Assembly (NCBI GenBank): GCA_037893245.1
Contig: JBAIAA010000433.1
Coordinates: 1,426,001 to 1,490,000 of the forward strand
Direction: 5' to 3'
Length of the DNA: 64,000 bases
From: Crossaster papposus
Taxonomy: Eukaryota > Echinodermata > Asteroidea > Velatida > Solasteridae
Shown: one piece after another, positions 10,905 through 21,317 of the stretch
Layout: each line of letters begins with the position of its first letter
Position numbering within the stretch: position 1 is the stretch's first letter
Translations under genes and position numbers: made by a program
Notes under the pieces: model-generated
The model's database searches: none
Told to the model about the DNA's origin: nothing
What the model saw: only the letters and a program-made list of their open reading frames with translations

Positions 10905-11730
10905 TTATATTTGAATGTAACTGAATAAGGTCAGAGGTCGGGCCTCTGCGTTTGAGACAATTAGAAGTTCCGCAGTGGATTAGGCCCTGCGTGTTAAGGG
11001 TAGTATACACCATGGTTAAATGCTTAAATTATCATGAATGGGCGAATTTAGACGGTTGTATTTTATAGTAAATATAATTTAACTGGCCTGTTCGAAGTTT
11101 TACAGTCATAAATGCCGAGAAAAGCACGGAATACAGCGTTTGTTTTCAACCGGCGTTGGGCGGTTATTCTTATGTTATTTGTGTTGTTTCGCGATCGCCA
11201 TCCGGCGGTCGCATATTTTTCTTTATAGAATTTAATTTTTCAGAATAATTTCGGGATATCTAGCGCAATCATTTTGCTGGATGCCTAGAATCTTTATTTA
11301 CTTTCAGATGAGTGAGATATTTCTTAATATTTCGGAGTAAATGGTGTATCCTACCCTTAAGTTTCCATGTAGCTGGTTAAAATCAGAGGACGGGCCTCTG
11401 CATGAGAGACAAAAGTAGTTGCCGCAGTGGATAGGCCCTGCGTGTTAGATTCGAATGTATCTGATTAAGATCAGACTGGTGGGCCTTTGCATGACAGGCT
11501 AAAGAAGTTCCGCAGTGGATAGGCCCTGCGTGTTAAATTCGAATGTATCTGATTAAGATCAGAGGTCAGGTCTCTGCATGAGAGACAAAAGAAGTTCCGC
11601 AGTGGATAGGCCCTGCGTGTTAAATTCGAATGTACCTGATTAAGATCAGAGGGTGGGCCTTTGCATGAGAGACAACATAAGTTCTGCAGTAGATAGGCCC
11701 TGTGTTTTAAATTTGAATGTGACTGATTAA

Positions 11731-12957
11731 AATCAGAGGACGGGACCTTGCATGAGAGACAAGAGGTTTCGCAGTAGATAGGCCCTGTGTGTTAAATTTT
11801 GAATTTAACTGATTAAGATCAGAGGACGGGCCTCTGCATGAGAGACAAAGGAAGTTTCGCAGTGGATAGGCCCTGCGTGTTAAATTTTGAATTTAACTGA
11901 TTAAGATCAGAGGACGGGCCTCTGCATTTGAGACAAATGGAAGTTTCGCAGTAGATAGGCCCTGCGTTTTAAATTTGAATGTGACTGATTAAGATCAGAG
12001 GATGGGCCCTTGCATGAAAGACACAAGAAGTTTCGCAGTGGATAGGCCCTGCGTTTACAATTTTGAATTTAACTGATTAAGATCAGAGGTCGGGCCTCTT
12101 CATGAGAGACACAAGAAGTTTCGCAGTAGATAGGCCCTGCGTTTTAAATTTGAATGTGACTGATTAAGATCAGAGGATGGGCCCTTGCATGAGAGACAAA
12201 AGAAGTTTCGCAGTCGATAGGCCCGGCGTGTTAAATTTTGAATTTAACTGATTAAGATCAGAGAACGGGCCTCTGCATTTGAGACAAATGAAAGTTCCGC
12301 AGTGGATAGGCCCTGCGTGTTGCAATTGAATGTAACTGATTAAAATCAGAGGACGGGACCTTGCATGAGAGACAAGAGGTTTCGCAGTAGATAGGCCCTG
12401 TGTGTTAAATTTTGAATTTAACTGATTAAGATCAGAGGACGGGCCTCTGCATGAGAGACAAAGGAAGTTTCGCAGTGGATAGGCCCTGCGTGTTAAATTT
12501 TGAATTTAACTGATTAAGATCAGAGGACGGGCCTCTGCATTTGAGACAAATGGAAGTTTCGCAGTAGATAGGCCCTGCGTTTTAAATTTGAATGTGACTG
12601 ATTAAGATCAGAGGATGGGCCCTTGCATGAAAGACACAAGAAGTTTCGCAGTGGATAGGCCCTGCGTTTACAATTTTGAATTTAACTGATTAAGATCAGA
12701 GGTCGGGCCTCTTCATGAGAGACACAAGAAGTTTCGCAGTAGATAGGCCCTGCGTTTTAAATTTGAATGTGACTGATTAAGATCAGAGGATGGGCCCTTG
12801 CATGAGAGACAAAAGAAGTTTCGCAGTCGATAGGCCCGGCGTGTTAAATTTTGAATTTAACTGATTAAGATCAGAGAACGGGCCTCTGCATTTGAGACAA
12901 ATGAAAGTTCCGCAGTGGATAGGCCCTGCGTGTTGCAATTGAATGTAACTGATTAAG
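11731..12957 (+). repeat. Higher-order satellite duplication, two ~613-bp blocks of seven units
   Basis: The run beginning AATCAGAGGACGGGACCTTG at 11,731 recurs at 12,344 and stays nearly identical through the next seven satellite units, including their individual variants. This is a recent block duplication inside an older array. Confidence 0.85.
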
Positions 12958-13070
12958 TTCAGAGGGCGGACCTCTGCTTGAGTGACAATAGAAGTTCTGC
13001 AGTGGTCGGGCTACGCGTGTTAGATATGTAACTAACCGATTAAGATTAGAGGACGATCCTCTGCGAAAAG

Positions 13071-14187
13071 AAGGGGAGAAAGAAAAAAAAGAAGAAAAAA
13101 AAACACTATGGATTAAAGGATATTTCCTAAAATGTTTAAATGGTATTTTTGTGTACCAGCAGGGCGTCCTTAATAACATAAACAAGTTTCGGCCAATCCT
13201 TGTCTATTTTTTATTGTTGTGGTCATCTTTATTCCACTTCTTAGAAGTCTTATAATTGGGATCGGAACTTTTGCCTAAAGACCTCAAAAAAATTATAAGA
13301 AAAAGAGATAGCGGCACGTAAAGTAGTTGCCATAGCCAGTTTGGCCTAATTTATACACGATTTTTAACGGTGTTCTTTATTCTTGCTTTCTGTTTCCTAA
13401 ATGACGTTTAATGATTGATCGAAGTCACATTTGTTCTTCACAGATCCTAAGAACCGTTTCCATGGTGAAAAGCGATGTTGTTGTTTCCACGGTCGCCGCT
13501 AAACTAGGCGAAAATTGCGTGTCGAGGGGTCAGCAACTGTCCATCGGTGCAGCCGTTCTGCAAAACTGCCCGTTTCCAACGTATAGATGAATCCATTCAA
13601 ACATACATGAGCATTGTGGGCCAGTAGCCCTGTATCCCTATAGTAATTTAACGTCACATGGTCTTCCTGCATGAGAATGAAACAACCTTTTTTTCGTATT
13701 GTTAACTGTTGTGTTTGAAAAAGTGCCTGAGTCAAGTGGTAATGGCAATAATTACAATAAAATAGATATTAACTATACGCAGTTGCGGTAGGCATTGACC
13801 CACAGGGGGACATTTGAGGAAACGAGACGCTTTATGTATGCAATTCGGCGTGGAGAAAAGTCCCACACGCAGCATTTCTCTTTTTTGTTGTTCTGCGCAT
13901 ATTTGCGGACTTGTGAAGCTCATCTGCAATATTAGTTTATCAATTAGATAAACACCGTTAAAGGTATGGGGCGGTCTTGCAGGTTCATTCAGGACGCATT
14001 TCCCAGTTCCGCGCTATTTTTCTCCCCGTGCTCGTTTGGCGTCTGCAAGTCTATCGGGAAGTTCCCGAAAGCGAGGGCGGAGTTCTAAGCGAGGGGTGAC
14101 GACACGAGACCTCATAATAATATTTCCGTCATTGACGCTCCTTGGCACCGTGGAGCATGGCAAATGTACATATATGTTTAAGATATC
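13071..14187. other. No gene or repeat recognised
   Basis: A purine-rich tract (GAAAGAAAAAAAAGAAG) lies near 13,075-13,105. The rest is mixed-composition sequence with short open frames and no motif I can name. Confidence 0.45.
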
Positions 14188-14566
14188 TTGAAGGTCGCAA
14201 TTGCGCCGGATGGTTCGATCTGTCGCTCATTAGGTAGTGTTCCGCGCCCTAATAACTCTCGGCTGTTGATGCCTCGGTATGTAGGGCTATCCGCCCTTTG
14301 GCCACATACAGTGTCAAACTGCAACGCGCTACTCGCAAATGTCGGATATTCTAACTCGGGGGCTGGTCCTTCAGAACCTGCCTCCGCCGATCTGGTTAGC
14401 GTCGATAGTCTGAATGGCTACGCCGCCCCCGTAGACAAAGGGCGAATTTCAAATACAAGTTGGTTTTCATCGCACGCATTTCCACCGCGTCTGTCGAATA
14501 ATACGTCAGCGTTTGCGGCAAAACGCCATCAGATAGGCGGGGAGTTCTCCGCTTTACCGGATGGTT

Positions 14567-14795
14567 GGCGGCGTCGTGCGTGTGGCGTTGTGCGTGGGGC
14601 GTCGCGCAGGTGGCGTCCTGCGGGTGGCGTCGTGCGAGTGGCGTTGTGCGGACGGCGTCATGCGGGCGGCGTCGTGCGTGTGACGCGTTGCGTCGCGGTA
14701 CGGGCGACGCGGTACGGGCGTCGCGGTACGGGTGACGCGGTACGGGAGAGGTATGGGTGAGGTATGGGTGAGGTATGGGTGGTATTTGGGGCGAG
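14567..14795 (+). repeat. GC-rich 14-15-bp minisatellite
   Basis: Units of the type GGCGTCGTGCGTGT and then GACGCGGTACGGGC repeat about 13 times and grade into three GGTATGGGTGA units. It makes an open frame from 14,188 look longer than it is; the Arg/Val/Gly-rich tail of that frame is repeat-derived. Confidence 0.85.
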
Positions 14796-14841
14796 ATTTT
14801 GGGGGAATTGGTGAGGCTTCGTGGTCCTGGTTCGGAGCGAA

Positions 14842-14969
14842 GAATCTCCCCATATATAAAACTCTAGTATAGATTCTGGGGCCCGAACAAAGCAGCAGTG
14901 CAAATAGGGTACTATTTGCACTGCTGCTTTGTTCGGGCCCCAGAATCTATACTAGATATGGGGAGATTC
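14842..14969. repeat. 128-bp near-perfect palindrome
   Basis: The left arm 14,842-14,906 and right arm 14,913-14,969 pair around a 6-base loop (GGGTAC). The only difference is an 8-bp extra block in the left arm. It starts GAATCTCCCCATAT and includes AACAAAGCAGCAGTGCAAAT. It could be a very short foldback element or a recent inverted duplication; no target duplication is evident. Confidence 0.9.
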
Positions 14970-15159
14970 GAGAGAAGAAACCGGAGCCCGAACAAACCAA
15001 CATCGGGTGGTAAGGCGGTAGGGTGGTAAAATAAGGGGAGAAAAAAAAAAAAAGTGTAAGTAACAGGTGCTGTCCCCTCGAGACTGGGCCCGGATTTATT
15101 GAAGTACACATATTGTTTCACTTGTACCTACCGGCTACACCTTACCGTTCATCCTTGCC

Positions 15160-15215
15160 TCAACCAGACTTAACACTGACAGTATCTTATCTTGCGCCCT
15201 CACTCGCCGCAGTGC
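15160..15215 (+). repeat. Short dispersed repeat, inverted copy at 39,792-39,850
   Basis: The block containing GACAGTATCTTATCTTGCGC and CACTCGCCGCAGTGCAAAT is found in reverse complement at 39,792-39,850, next to a Helitron-like fragment. This shows a shared, unnamed repeat. Confidence 0.6.
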
Positions 15216-15223
15216 AAATAGGG

Positions 15224-15763
15224 TACTCATTGTAACCAACGTACAAATTGAAAGAAAGAGCGCCGCCTGGTGACGCTCGTGAGTAGAGTGGCCATATTTT
15301 TTGACTGCAAATCAAAGATTAGGACTCCTAGAACAATTTTCTTTTCAAATGTATGGGTGTTGACAGAATGAATTTGTTGTATACTCCCCTCCACACAGAG
15401 CTGGTGGCCCAGCTCTGGGCCCAGGTCTCAATGTAGCCCCAAGCCTCTATGCCAAATAGACCCATGAATTGGTCTTTTTTTTGTGAACGGAATTCCCCGA
15501 GTTGGAAGCCACGGGTCACCAATTCTTGATTTCCACAAATATTTCTACAATCAGTCCAATGTATAGGCCCCAGGCACCTCTTATTCAAAATTACCGGAGG
15601 GGTCACAAAAATATTAATGAGCTCGCGCGCAGTGATTTTCAGAGATTTAGTCACACGCACCCTATAGGTTCCACTACACTAAATACGGCGCTCATTGTAA
15701 CCAACATAAAAATTGAAAGAAAGAGCGCCGCCTGGTGACGCTCATGAGTAGAGTGGCCATATT
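15224..15763 (+). repeat. ~75-bp direct repeats bounding a ~390-bp segment
   Basis: The block beginning CTCATTGTAACCAAC and ending AGTAGAGTGGCCATATT occurs at 15,224-15,298 and 15,687-15,763 with about five differences. The layout resembles short terminal direct repeats or a local duplication. The enclosed DNA carries a 110-codon minus-strand frame. Confidence 0.65.
15328..15660 (-). CDS. Unrecognised 110-residue reading frame
   Basis: This minus-strand open frame has plausible codon use and no low-complexity sequence (for example LFGIEAWGYIETWAQSWAT). It lies wholly between the two ~75-bp direct repeats. I recognise no family, and no splice signals or promoter can be argued. It could be a relic of an element's gene or chance. 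Confidence 0.2.
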   Translation of the reverse strand: MRVTKSLKITARELINIFVTPPVILNKRCLGPIHWTDCRNICGNQELVTRGFQLGEFRSQKKDQFMGLFGIEAWGYIETWAQSWATSSVWRGVYNKFILSTPIHLKRKLF

Positions 15764-16300
15764 CATGGCCCTGCCTCTCTGATAATAATTTATCCAAACA
15801 GCTCAACAGTGTGATTCCTCTATAATTATCAGTGTCGTCCAGCGAACCATTTTTCTTATATAGCGGTCTGATCATACCAATACGCCAATCTGTTGGGATT
15901 AACCAGTTCGCGCCGGATGACGTATATAAACGCAAAAATTTTCCCAAATTCAAAACGGATGACGAATAAACACGCCAAGTTCAAGTTCGGAAATGTATGT
16001 CAGCAGCGCGCAAGGCCAGAAATGCGTGGGTGTGCTACCCAGGACTATCGGCCTGAACACGCTTCGGATCGAGTTTCGTTAAAAATAATCCCGCCCGTCG
16101 GCTCGGCGATGTTAAAATAATTCCCCGGCGCAAACTGGTTAAACCAGTATTTGATATCAAATTAAACAGAGATACAATAAGTGTGATCATTGGCTCTGGA
16201 CAATATTTGAGAAATTCATTAATAATTAAATCAACATCAGCCGCTTTATTATTTTTGGTTTCCTTATTTGAACCACAATTTTGTTTTTAGTAAAACACTA
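15764..16300 (-). mobile_element. LINE ORF2 fragment, copy 1 (start of reverse transcriptase)
   Basis: The minus strand encodes DWRIGMIRPLYKKNGSLDD and then NYRGITLLSCLDKLL, the classic opening of the LINE reverse-transcriptase domain. The coding match stops abruptly at the left edge (15,764) and the right edge joins a 53-bp satellite. The same piece occurs at 22,311-22,620 with the same left truncation, so both derive from one truncated unit. A TTAA MITE splits this copy. Confidence 0.75.
15903..16138. mobile_element. 236-bp MITE with TTAA target duplication, copy 1
   Basis: Ends CCAGTTCGCGCCGG and the reverse complement of CCAGTTTGCGCCGG are flanked by TTAA at 15,899-15,902 and 16,139-16,142. 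The paralogous LINE copy has a single TTAA at 22,440-22,443 and no insertion. TTAA targeting is shared by piggyBac and Kolobok superfamilies; there is no coding capacity to choose between them. A second copy is at 37,422-37,649. Confidence 0.9.
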
Positions 16301-16564
16301 ATCTCAATAATCAAGGCCCCACCTCTGTTTTCTGATATGCAAACAGGAATACAATCTCAATATACGAGGGCCCACCTCTGTTTTCTGATATGCAAACAGG
16401 GATAAAATCTAAATACTCAAGGCCCCACCTCTGTTTTCTGATGTGCAAACAGGAAAACAAACACAATAATCAAGGGCCCACCTCTGTTTTCTGATATGCA
16501 AACAGGAATACAATCTCAATATTCGAGGGCCCACCTCTGTTTTCTGATATGCAAACATGAATAC
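16301..16564 (+). repeat. 53-bp satellite array, left portion (about five units)
   Basis: The unit contains GGGCCCACCTCTGTTTTCTG and ATATGCAAACAGGAATACAA. The array breaks off at ATAC (16,561-16,564) where a 4.75-kb element is inserted, and resumes without loss at 21,318. Confidence 0.92.
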
Positions 16565-16565
16565 T

Positions 16566-18126
16566 GTGGCGGAACCGGCGGAGGACCTAGATGGGGACTG
16601 GTCTTATTATCCCAGGACTCCAACCAACTCTTATTATCCAACACATATATTTATTAACCTCGCGCAAGGATGAGCGGCTATCCAGACACAAGGGGGGACA
16701 ATTAAAGAACGGCGGACTTAACCTAGGGGCAGCTCGTTTGGTGGAAATATACCACCGTTTTATGACTGCATGATTAACTTGATATAATAGCAGAGCACTA
16801 AATAATTATAATAAACCTCACAGTGATCCAAATAATCCTCACAGCGACAAGAATTTCCAAGGACAGTTATGATTCTTATTATTCTTCGCTTGTCAATGAA
16901 TCAGCGTTAATTAACAATCAGTTAGTTTATAAAGAATAAAAGTGGTCAACTGCACCACCTAATAATCCTTACGAAGCTCAGTAAGCTTCACAAGGCTCGG
17001 TAAGCCTCACGTGGTCAACTGCACCACGTTAACTATAATTTATACAATATAACCTTATACAATATAACCTGTTCACAGTAAGCTCTTTCTATACGGCGTA
17101 AGCCTCACACAGCTTATACAATTATAATATCTTTACAACAAGTTATCTTTATACAGTGTAAGCCTCACACAGCTTATACTATTATAATTATTATATGTGT
17201 TATAGTAATAAAGAAACACAAGGTAAAGCAGGGTAATGAAACACTTAACAGGCAACCTCATTAAATATTCACAGAGTAAGCCTCACGAGGTACCACGCAC
17301 CTTGACCAGGTTCAGCTCACTGGCAGCGAGCACAGGTTAACCTCGCAGGTTCCACCATACACCTGAATAACTAACAGTGATCAACGAATAGCTCAAGGAA
17401 ATCTGACTAGACCACACGGGACACTTAAACCACTAACTCAGTAAACCTCTACGGGAACAACTAGCTCAACAACCAGGACTGCTCAGCCGACGCCACGCCA
17501 ACAGGCATGAAACATACACCCAGCGTGCAAGCCCTCCGATCCCTCTAAGCTTCGCTAAATCCCCAACCAAGCGGTCTACCTCCACGTTTAACCCAGGTCC
17601 CCGGTAATCTAACAACCAACTTTTACGCTGACTCACCGGTCAATCCTGTTCGCAGCAATCCGCTAACGGCAACACTCTTTCGTATTTCTTCGGGTACTTC
17701 AGTCAGTCCGCAGCGCGCTGAAAAGCCGTTTATTTTATGTGCGCTTTATGCATGGCACTTTGTGCGTGACCTCGTTTTTGAATACTTAATGAGCTGGCGA
17801 CGACGCCTGGAATTTGGTCCGAAACATCCGTTTTATTCACCGACTGTCAATATTATGTATATTTTCTTTTGGATAAGGAACCATTCTGATATATTATACA
17901 ATCATATTGGAAATTATATGACATTTAGAGGGTGAAATTTATAACGTAAAAAGAACTTTCGAAACCAACAAATTGACCTTTAAAAAATGACGAGATTTTG
18001 GTATTTTCTGGCGGTGGCCACAATCCAATTTCACACTGATGTTAAAGATAATTTCATATTCTATCAAAAAACTGTCGATTTGGGGTTGATTTTTACTTAG
18101 TCCAGTCAGGGCGCAGAAAATCCTAA
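16566..18126. other. Left interior of the 4.75-kb element, no gene seen
   Basis: This part holds short repeated phrases such as TAAGCCTCACACAGCTTATA (near 17,105 and 17,165) and GTGGTCAACTGCACCAC (near 16,947 and 17,010). The block CCAGTCAGGGCGCAGAAA near 18,103 recurs near 20,694. No protein domain is recognised. Confidence 0.45.
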
Positions 18127-18741
18127 AGGCCCAGTCCCACTGCACTTGCGCACGAATTACTCATGAATTGCGCATAAAATTTTCTTCGTGCGTGATTCGT
18201 CAGTGATGTGCGTAAATCCCACGTGTTTCACACGTGGAGCATCAGTTTTTGTAAGTGATTGTACGCGGAGACGGGTTTGTGCGCGATCGCCGGTTTTGAA
18301 CGGTTCAAAAATTTTTGATTATACGCAGTTTATGCGCAGTTTGTACGTAGTTTGGACGTGGAAGGTGCGTGATATGTCCGTGTTCTGTCAGTGTTCCGTC
18401 AGTGCTTGTGCGTCAGGAACTGGCTCCTAGCACGCACATCACTGACGAATCACTTACAGAACACGCACATATCACTTACAAAACACGCACAATCCACGTA
18501 TGTTCCACTTACAATCACTTACCAAAACGTCAGAAATTGTATCGGGTTTGGGCTTGTGCGTGGAATGTTCTTTGTCAGTGATTGTAAGTGATACATGCGC
18601 AGTTTATACGCGATTCATCGGTGATTCTGACCACGCACAACCCCAGAAAATGACCAATTTCTCCACGAACAATCACGCACAAACCAATTTTATGCGTGAT
18701 TTATGCGTGATTTATGCGTCATTGGCAATGGGACTGGGCCT
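18127..18741 (-). mobile_element. 615-bp PIF/Harbinger-like MITE, copy B, TAA target duplication
   Basis: This is the reverse-complement copy of 10,253-10,904, with AGGCCCAGTCCCA inverted ends and TAA at 18,124-18,126 and 18,742-18,744. The independent TWA duplications of the two copies support PIF/Harbinger mobilisation. It is nested in the 4.75-kb element, so it is younger than that insertion. Confidence 0.85.
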
Positions 18742-18744
18742 TAA

Positions 18745-19869
18745 CGTTCACAAGAAAGTAACGAACAGAACACCCCGCCATGACAGTCCATAGTTTTCCT
18801 GCGCCCTCATGGGTCGAACATGACGTCATCGAAAAAGGCTTCGTGATAACGTGCAGTTCATGCACATTACAATTCGCAGTTGTTTTCCTTGTACTTTTTT
18901 CAGTGGACTGATTAAAAAATAATAATATTGCCTGCGTAATACAATGTATACAGCCAAATATACAAAAAACCATCAACAATTGAAGTCGTTGTTTAAAATT
19001 TATTGATAACAATAACATTGATAAATAAACACTTTTACAATAATTTATATCTGTATTGTGAGGTTGGTTTATAAAAGAAACTGCACTTTTTATTTGAAAC
19101 TTGCATGTTATTGCTTACATTAATATACCCTGTTGAAGTTATGACTTGAATACAATTGTTAAATTAAACCCTGAAATTGTAAAAACTTATTTTAATTACA
19201 TCAGCTATTACATGTACATGTACATAAATACAGATTGAAGAAATGACCAAAATTAGGGTTGATAATGAGATAATAAATGTTTAGCAATTAGGCAAAACAT
19301 TAACAAAAATATGGCCAACATTCAAATTAAAATAATGACAACATAGTGAAGATGAGAATTACCATCATCTTTGGCATAATGTTCAATGTGCAAACCATTG
19401 AGATTTAATATAAAAGTAAATAAAGTTTGTTTTATCTTTGCTTGATGTTTTTGGCATAGTTTCTTTGGCATTAAATTATTGTAAATATTAAATTAAAATG
19501 TATACCCGCTTCTAACATTGCAAAAACAAATGATTTTAAATAAGACATAAATTTTGCTAATATAAATGTTAATGCCCATATAATCACTGAATAGAAATAA
19601 TACAAACTGCATTCATAAAGTAATATGCTGTTTGTGTCAAATTTACATTGTAGCTCAAAACTTTGTTGGCATAGTTTTGGGCATTAAGTCCTAGATGATT
19701 TGACAAACTGACCCGACTCGACCAGACTCAGTTTCGATCTGTTTCAGCTGCACTGTGTTTGCACAACACTGACACAAAGTCATGTACATGTATATTATTT
19801 AAAACACTAACATACAAAAACATTTAAATCTACATGTACAAAGCACGTGCTGCATATATCCACCAGTAC
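18745..19869. other. AT-rich interior with no gene seen
   Basis: Very AT-rich sequence inside the 4.75-kb element. It has many TTTAAAT and TACATGTACATG motifs and no recognisable coding or structured repeat. Confidence 0.45.
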
Positions 19870-20230
19870 ATTTAAATCTTCAACTATTTTCAACACTTCT
19901 TTGGAAACCCAACTCTAGATCATTTGTCCCAACATGAATCATTACAAATACAATATATCAGGCACAGTTGTGAGGTTAATGTCATGCTGATGAAGCAGAT
20001 ACTGTCTAAGGCCAGAAATTGTAGTACCGCGACGAGTCACTACCTGCAAATCAACCAACTTTAGTAGTGATGTTCTCTTTGAGATACTTTGTGAGAGAAC
20101 ATCCAAGGACAAGAGCTTTGCCTTTGGCCTTCTGTAGAGGCTCCCGACATGCTGGCAATGGCTGCGGTGGGCATGACGATGGGCATGGCCATGGTGGTGG
20201 AGGGCATGAATACTACCTAGAAACATATTG
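19870..20230 (-). pseudogene. SGNH/GDSL-hydrolase-like relic
   Basis: The minus strand encodes a stretch resembling SGNH hydrolases: a VVTRRGTTISGLRQYL block, and close by MIHVGTNDLELGF, which matches the family's block with the conserved Gly-x-Asn-Asp. The segment is broken. A His-rich run (HHHGHAHRHAH) precedes it. SGNH domains occur as accessory hydrolases in several mobile elements, and this copy sits inside the 4.75-kb element. A second SGNH relic lies at 32,996-33,536. Confidence 0.5.
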
Positions 20231-21316
20231 GAAGACAGAAATATGAACTATGAAGTTTATCACAATAATAGCAGTAACTATTATTATTAAACAATTTGTT
20301 ATAAATTTGAACAAAAACATAGGCCTAAGTCGTTTTTATACATGAAAGAAAAATCAATTTTGTATGCATGACATGAAGGCAGAAACCTAACTTTATCATA
20401 TAAATATAAACCACGCATAACAAAACAATTGTTTCTGTTGGCTACTGTACAATCACCATTCAGTGCATATCCAGCAGCACATGTACACATAAGTGCTTAG
20501 GTGCATAATGAAACACGCTCTGCGTATGTACAAGCCGAAAGACATGGCCGAAAAAGTTGAAATCGCGCGCACGAAAATCGTCGCAAAATACATGAAAAAA
20601 ATTTCGCCACAGGCTAAATTGTATATCAAACGAAAGATCATTGCTTCCTTTATCGATGTGTAGTGATCATTTTTGGCAATATTTGTTAGTCCAGTCAGGG
20701 CGCAGAAACTAAACACACGACAACAAATTTCCTTAAAATCATACCCTAACTTCGAGTGAACAAAATTCTGCCAAAAACATACTGAATCTCGTCATATTTT
20801 ATATCACTCGATTCAGAAAATCGTTCGCTTTCCACTTATCACGCCATCTTGGAGAATTACTGCTTTGTTTGCAACGTGTAGCTCGTGAAAACAAAGCGGT
20901 CGAACTTTCGCAATTACTCGCGTAAATCTCGTGGCCGATTTGCGACGCCGGCCCTGCAAATAAAGTTTGGGATATGACCTTATTAACGCGTGCGCTGCGG
21001 ACTGACTTACTTCAGGTACTTGTTCTAGCATTGACGCCTTCTATGGAACTGACTGGAAACCGCGCGAAAGGCCCCAGAAGTCGCGACAATGCTTCGTCGA
21101 TTGGTCACCACGCGCTAATTATATGTGCATTGCCATTACCCGGGCAGAAGCTACGCGCGCCGGTAATTGGTTGCCTAACCCTGATCATGCAGCCGCGCGT
21201 TGATGATTGGCCACTGCGCCAAGTATCACGCAGCATGAGCGCGTGATCCTGCATGAACAATATATTTTAGATTAACTAGACTCGAATACGAGTCGGCATA
21301 TACCCTGTTCCGTTAC
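20231..21316. other. Right interior of the 4.75-kb element
   Basis: No coding domain is recognised. 20,960-21,260 is GC-richer with three ATTGG boxes, which on the minus strand are CCAAT boxes pointing toward the SGNH relic, so a promoter for that gene could have lain here. Confidence 0.35.
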
Positions 21317-21317
21317 A

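Larger units (their letters stand above)
8989..13070 (+). repeat. ~88-bp satellite array, tail of the repeat family (copy 1)
   Basis: The unit is about 85-90 bp, built around TTAAGATCAGAGGACGGGCC, GAGAGACAA, CGCAGTGGATAGGCCCTGCG and an AT-rich TTAAATTTGAATGTNACTGA spacer. Roughly 35 units are visible, interrupted by a SINE (9,072-9,434) and a MITE (10,253-10,904). Units 9,440-10,250 are more diverged than those after 11,380. The stretch 11,010-11,370 is non-repetitive. Confidence 0.9.
16565..21317. mobile_element. 4.75-kb element with TGT...ACA ends and 4-bp ATAC target duplication
   Basis: It begins TGTGGCGGAACCGG and ends CCTGTTCCGTTACA; read from each end inward these are imperfect inverted repeats (TGTNNCGGAACNGG). 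ATAC flanks both ends, and removing the element restores a perfect 53-bp satellite unit. TGT...ACA ends with a 4-bp duplication fit an LTR-type element or a Ginger-type DNA element; long direct terminal repeats are not evident. The right end has three ATTGG (inverted CCAAT) boxes at 21,097-21,212. Inside are a PIF-like MITE and a decayed SGNH-hydrolase-like sequence, both described separately. It looks old and broken. Confidence 0.7.

Noticed and set aside
8989-13070. Satellite array as a CRISPR-like array
   Set aside because: Units are continuous ~88-bp tandem repeats without unique spacers, in a eukaryotic repeat context.
13363-13962. Possible terminal inverted repeats TTTAACGGTGTT / AACACCGTTAAA
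   Set aside because: Only 12 bp match, with no target duplication and no second copy; chance is likely.
14188-14760. A 190-codon plus-strand open frame
   Set aside because: The C-terminal third is translated GC-rich minisatellite, the first part has no domain, and no splice or start context supports it.
19942-20226. His-rich segment as a metal-binding protein
   Set aside because: It lies beside an SGNH-like relic and comes from a CATGGCCATGGTGG-type low-complexity stretch; no metal-binding domain is evident.
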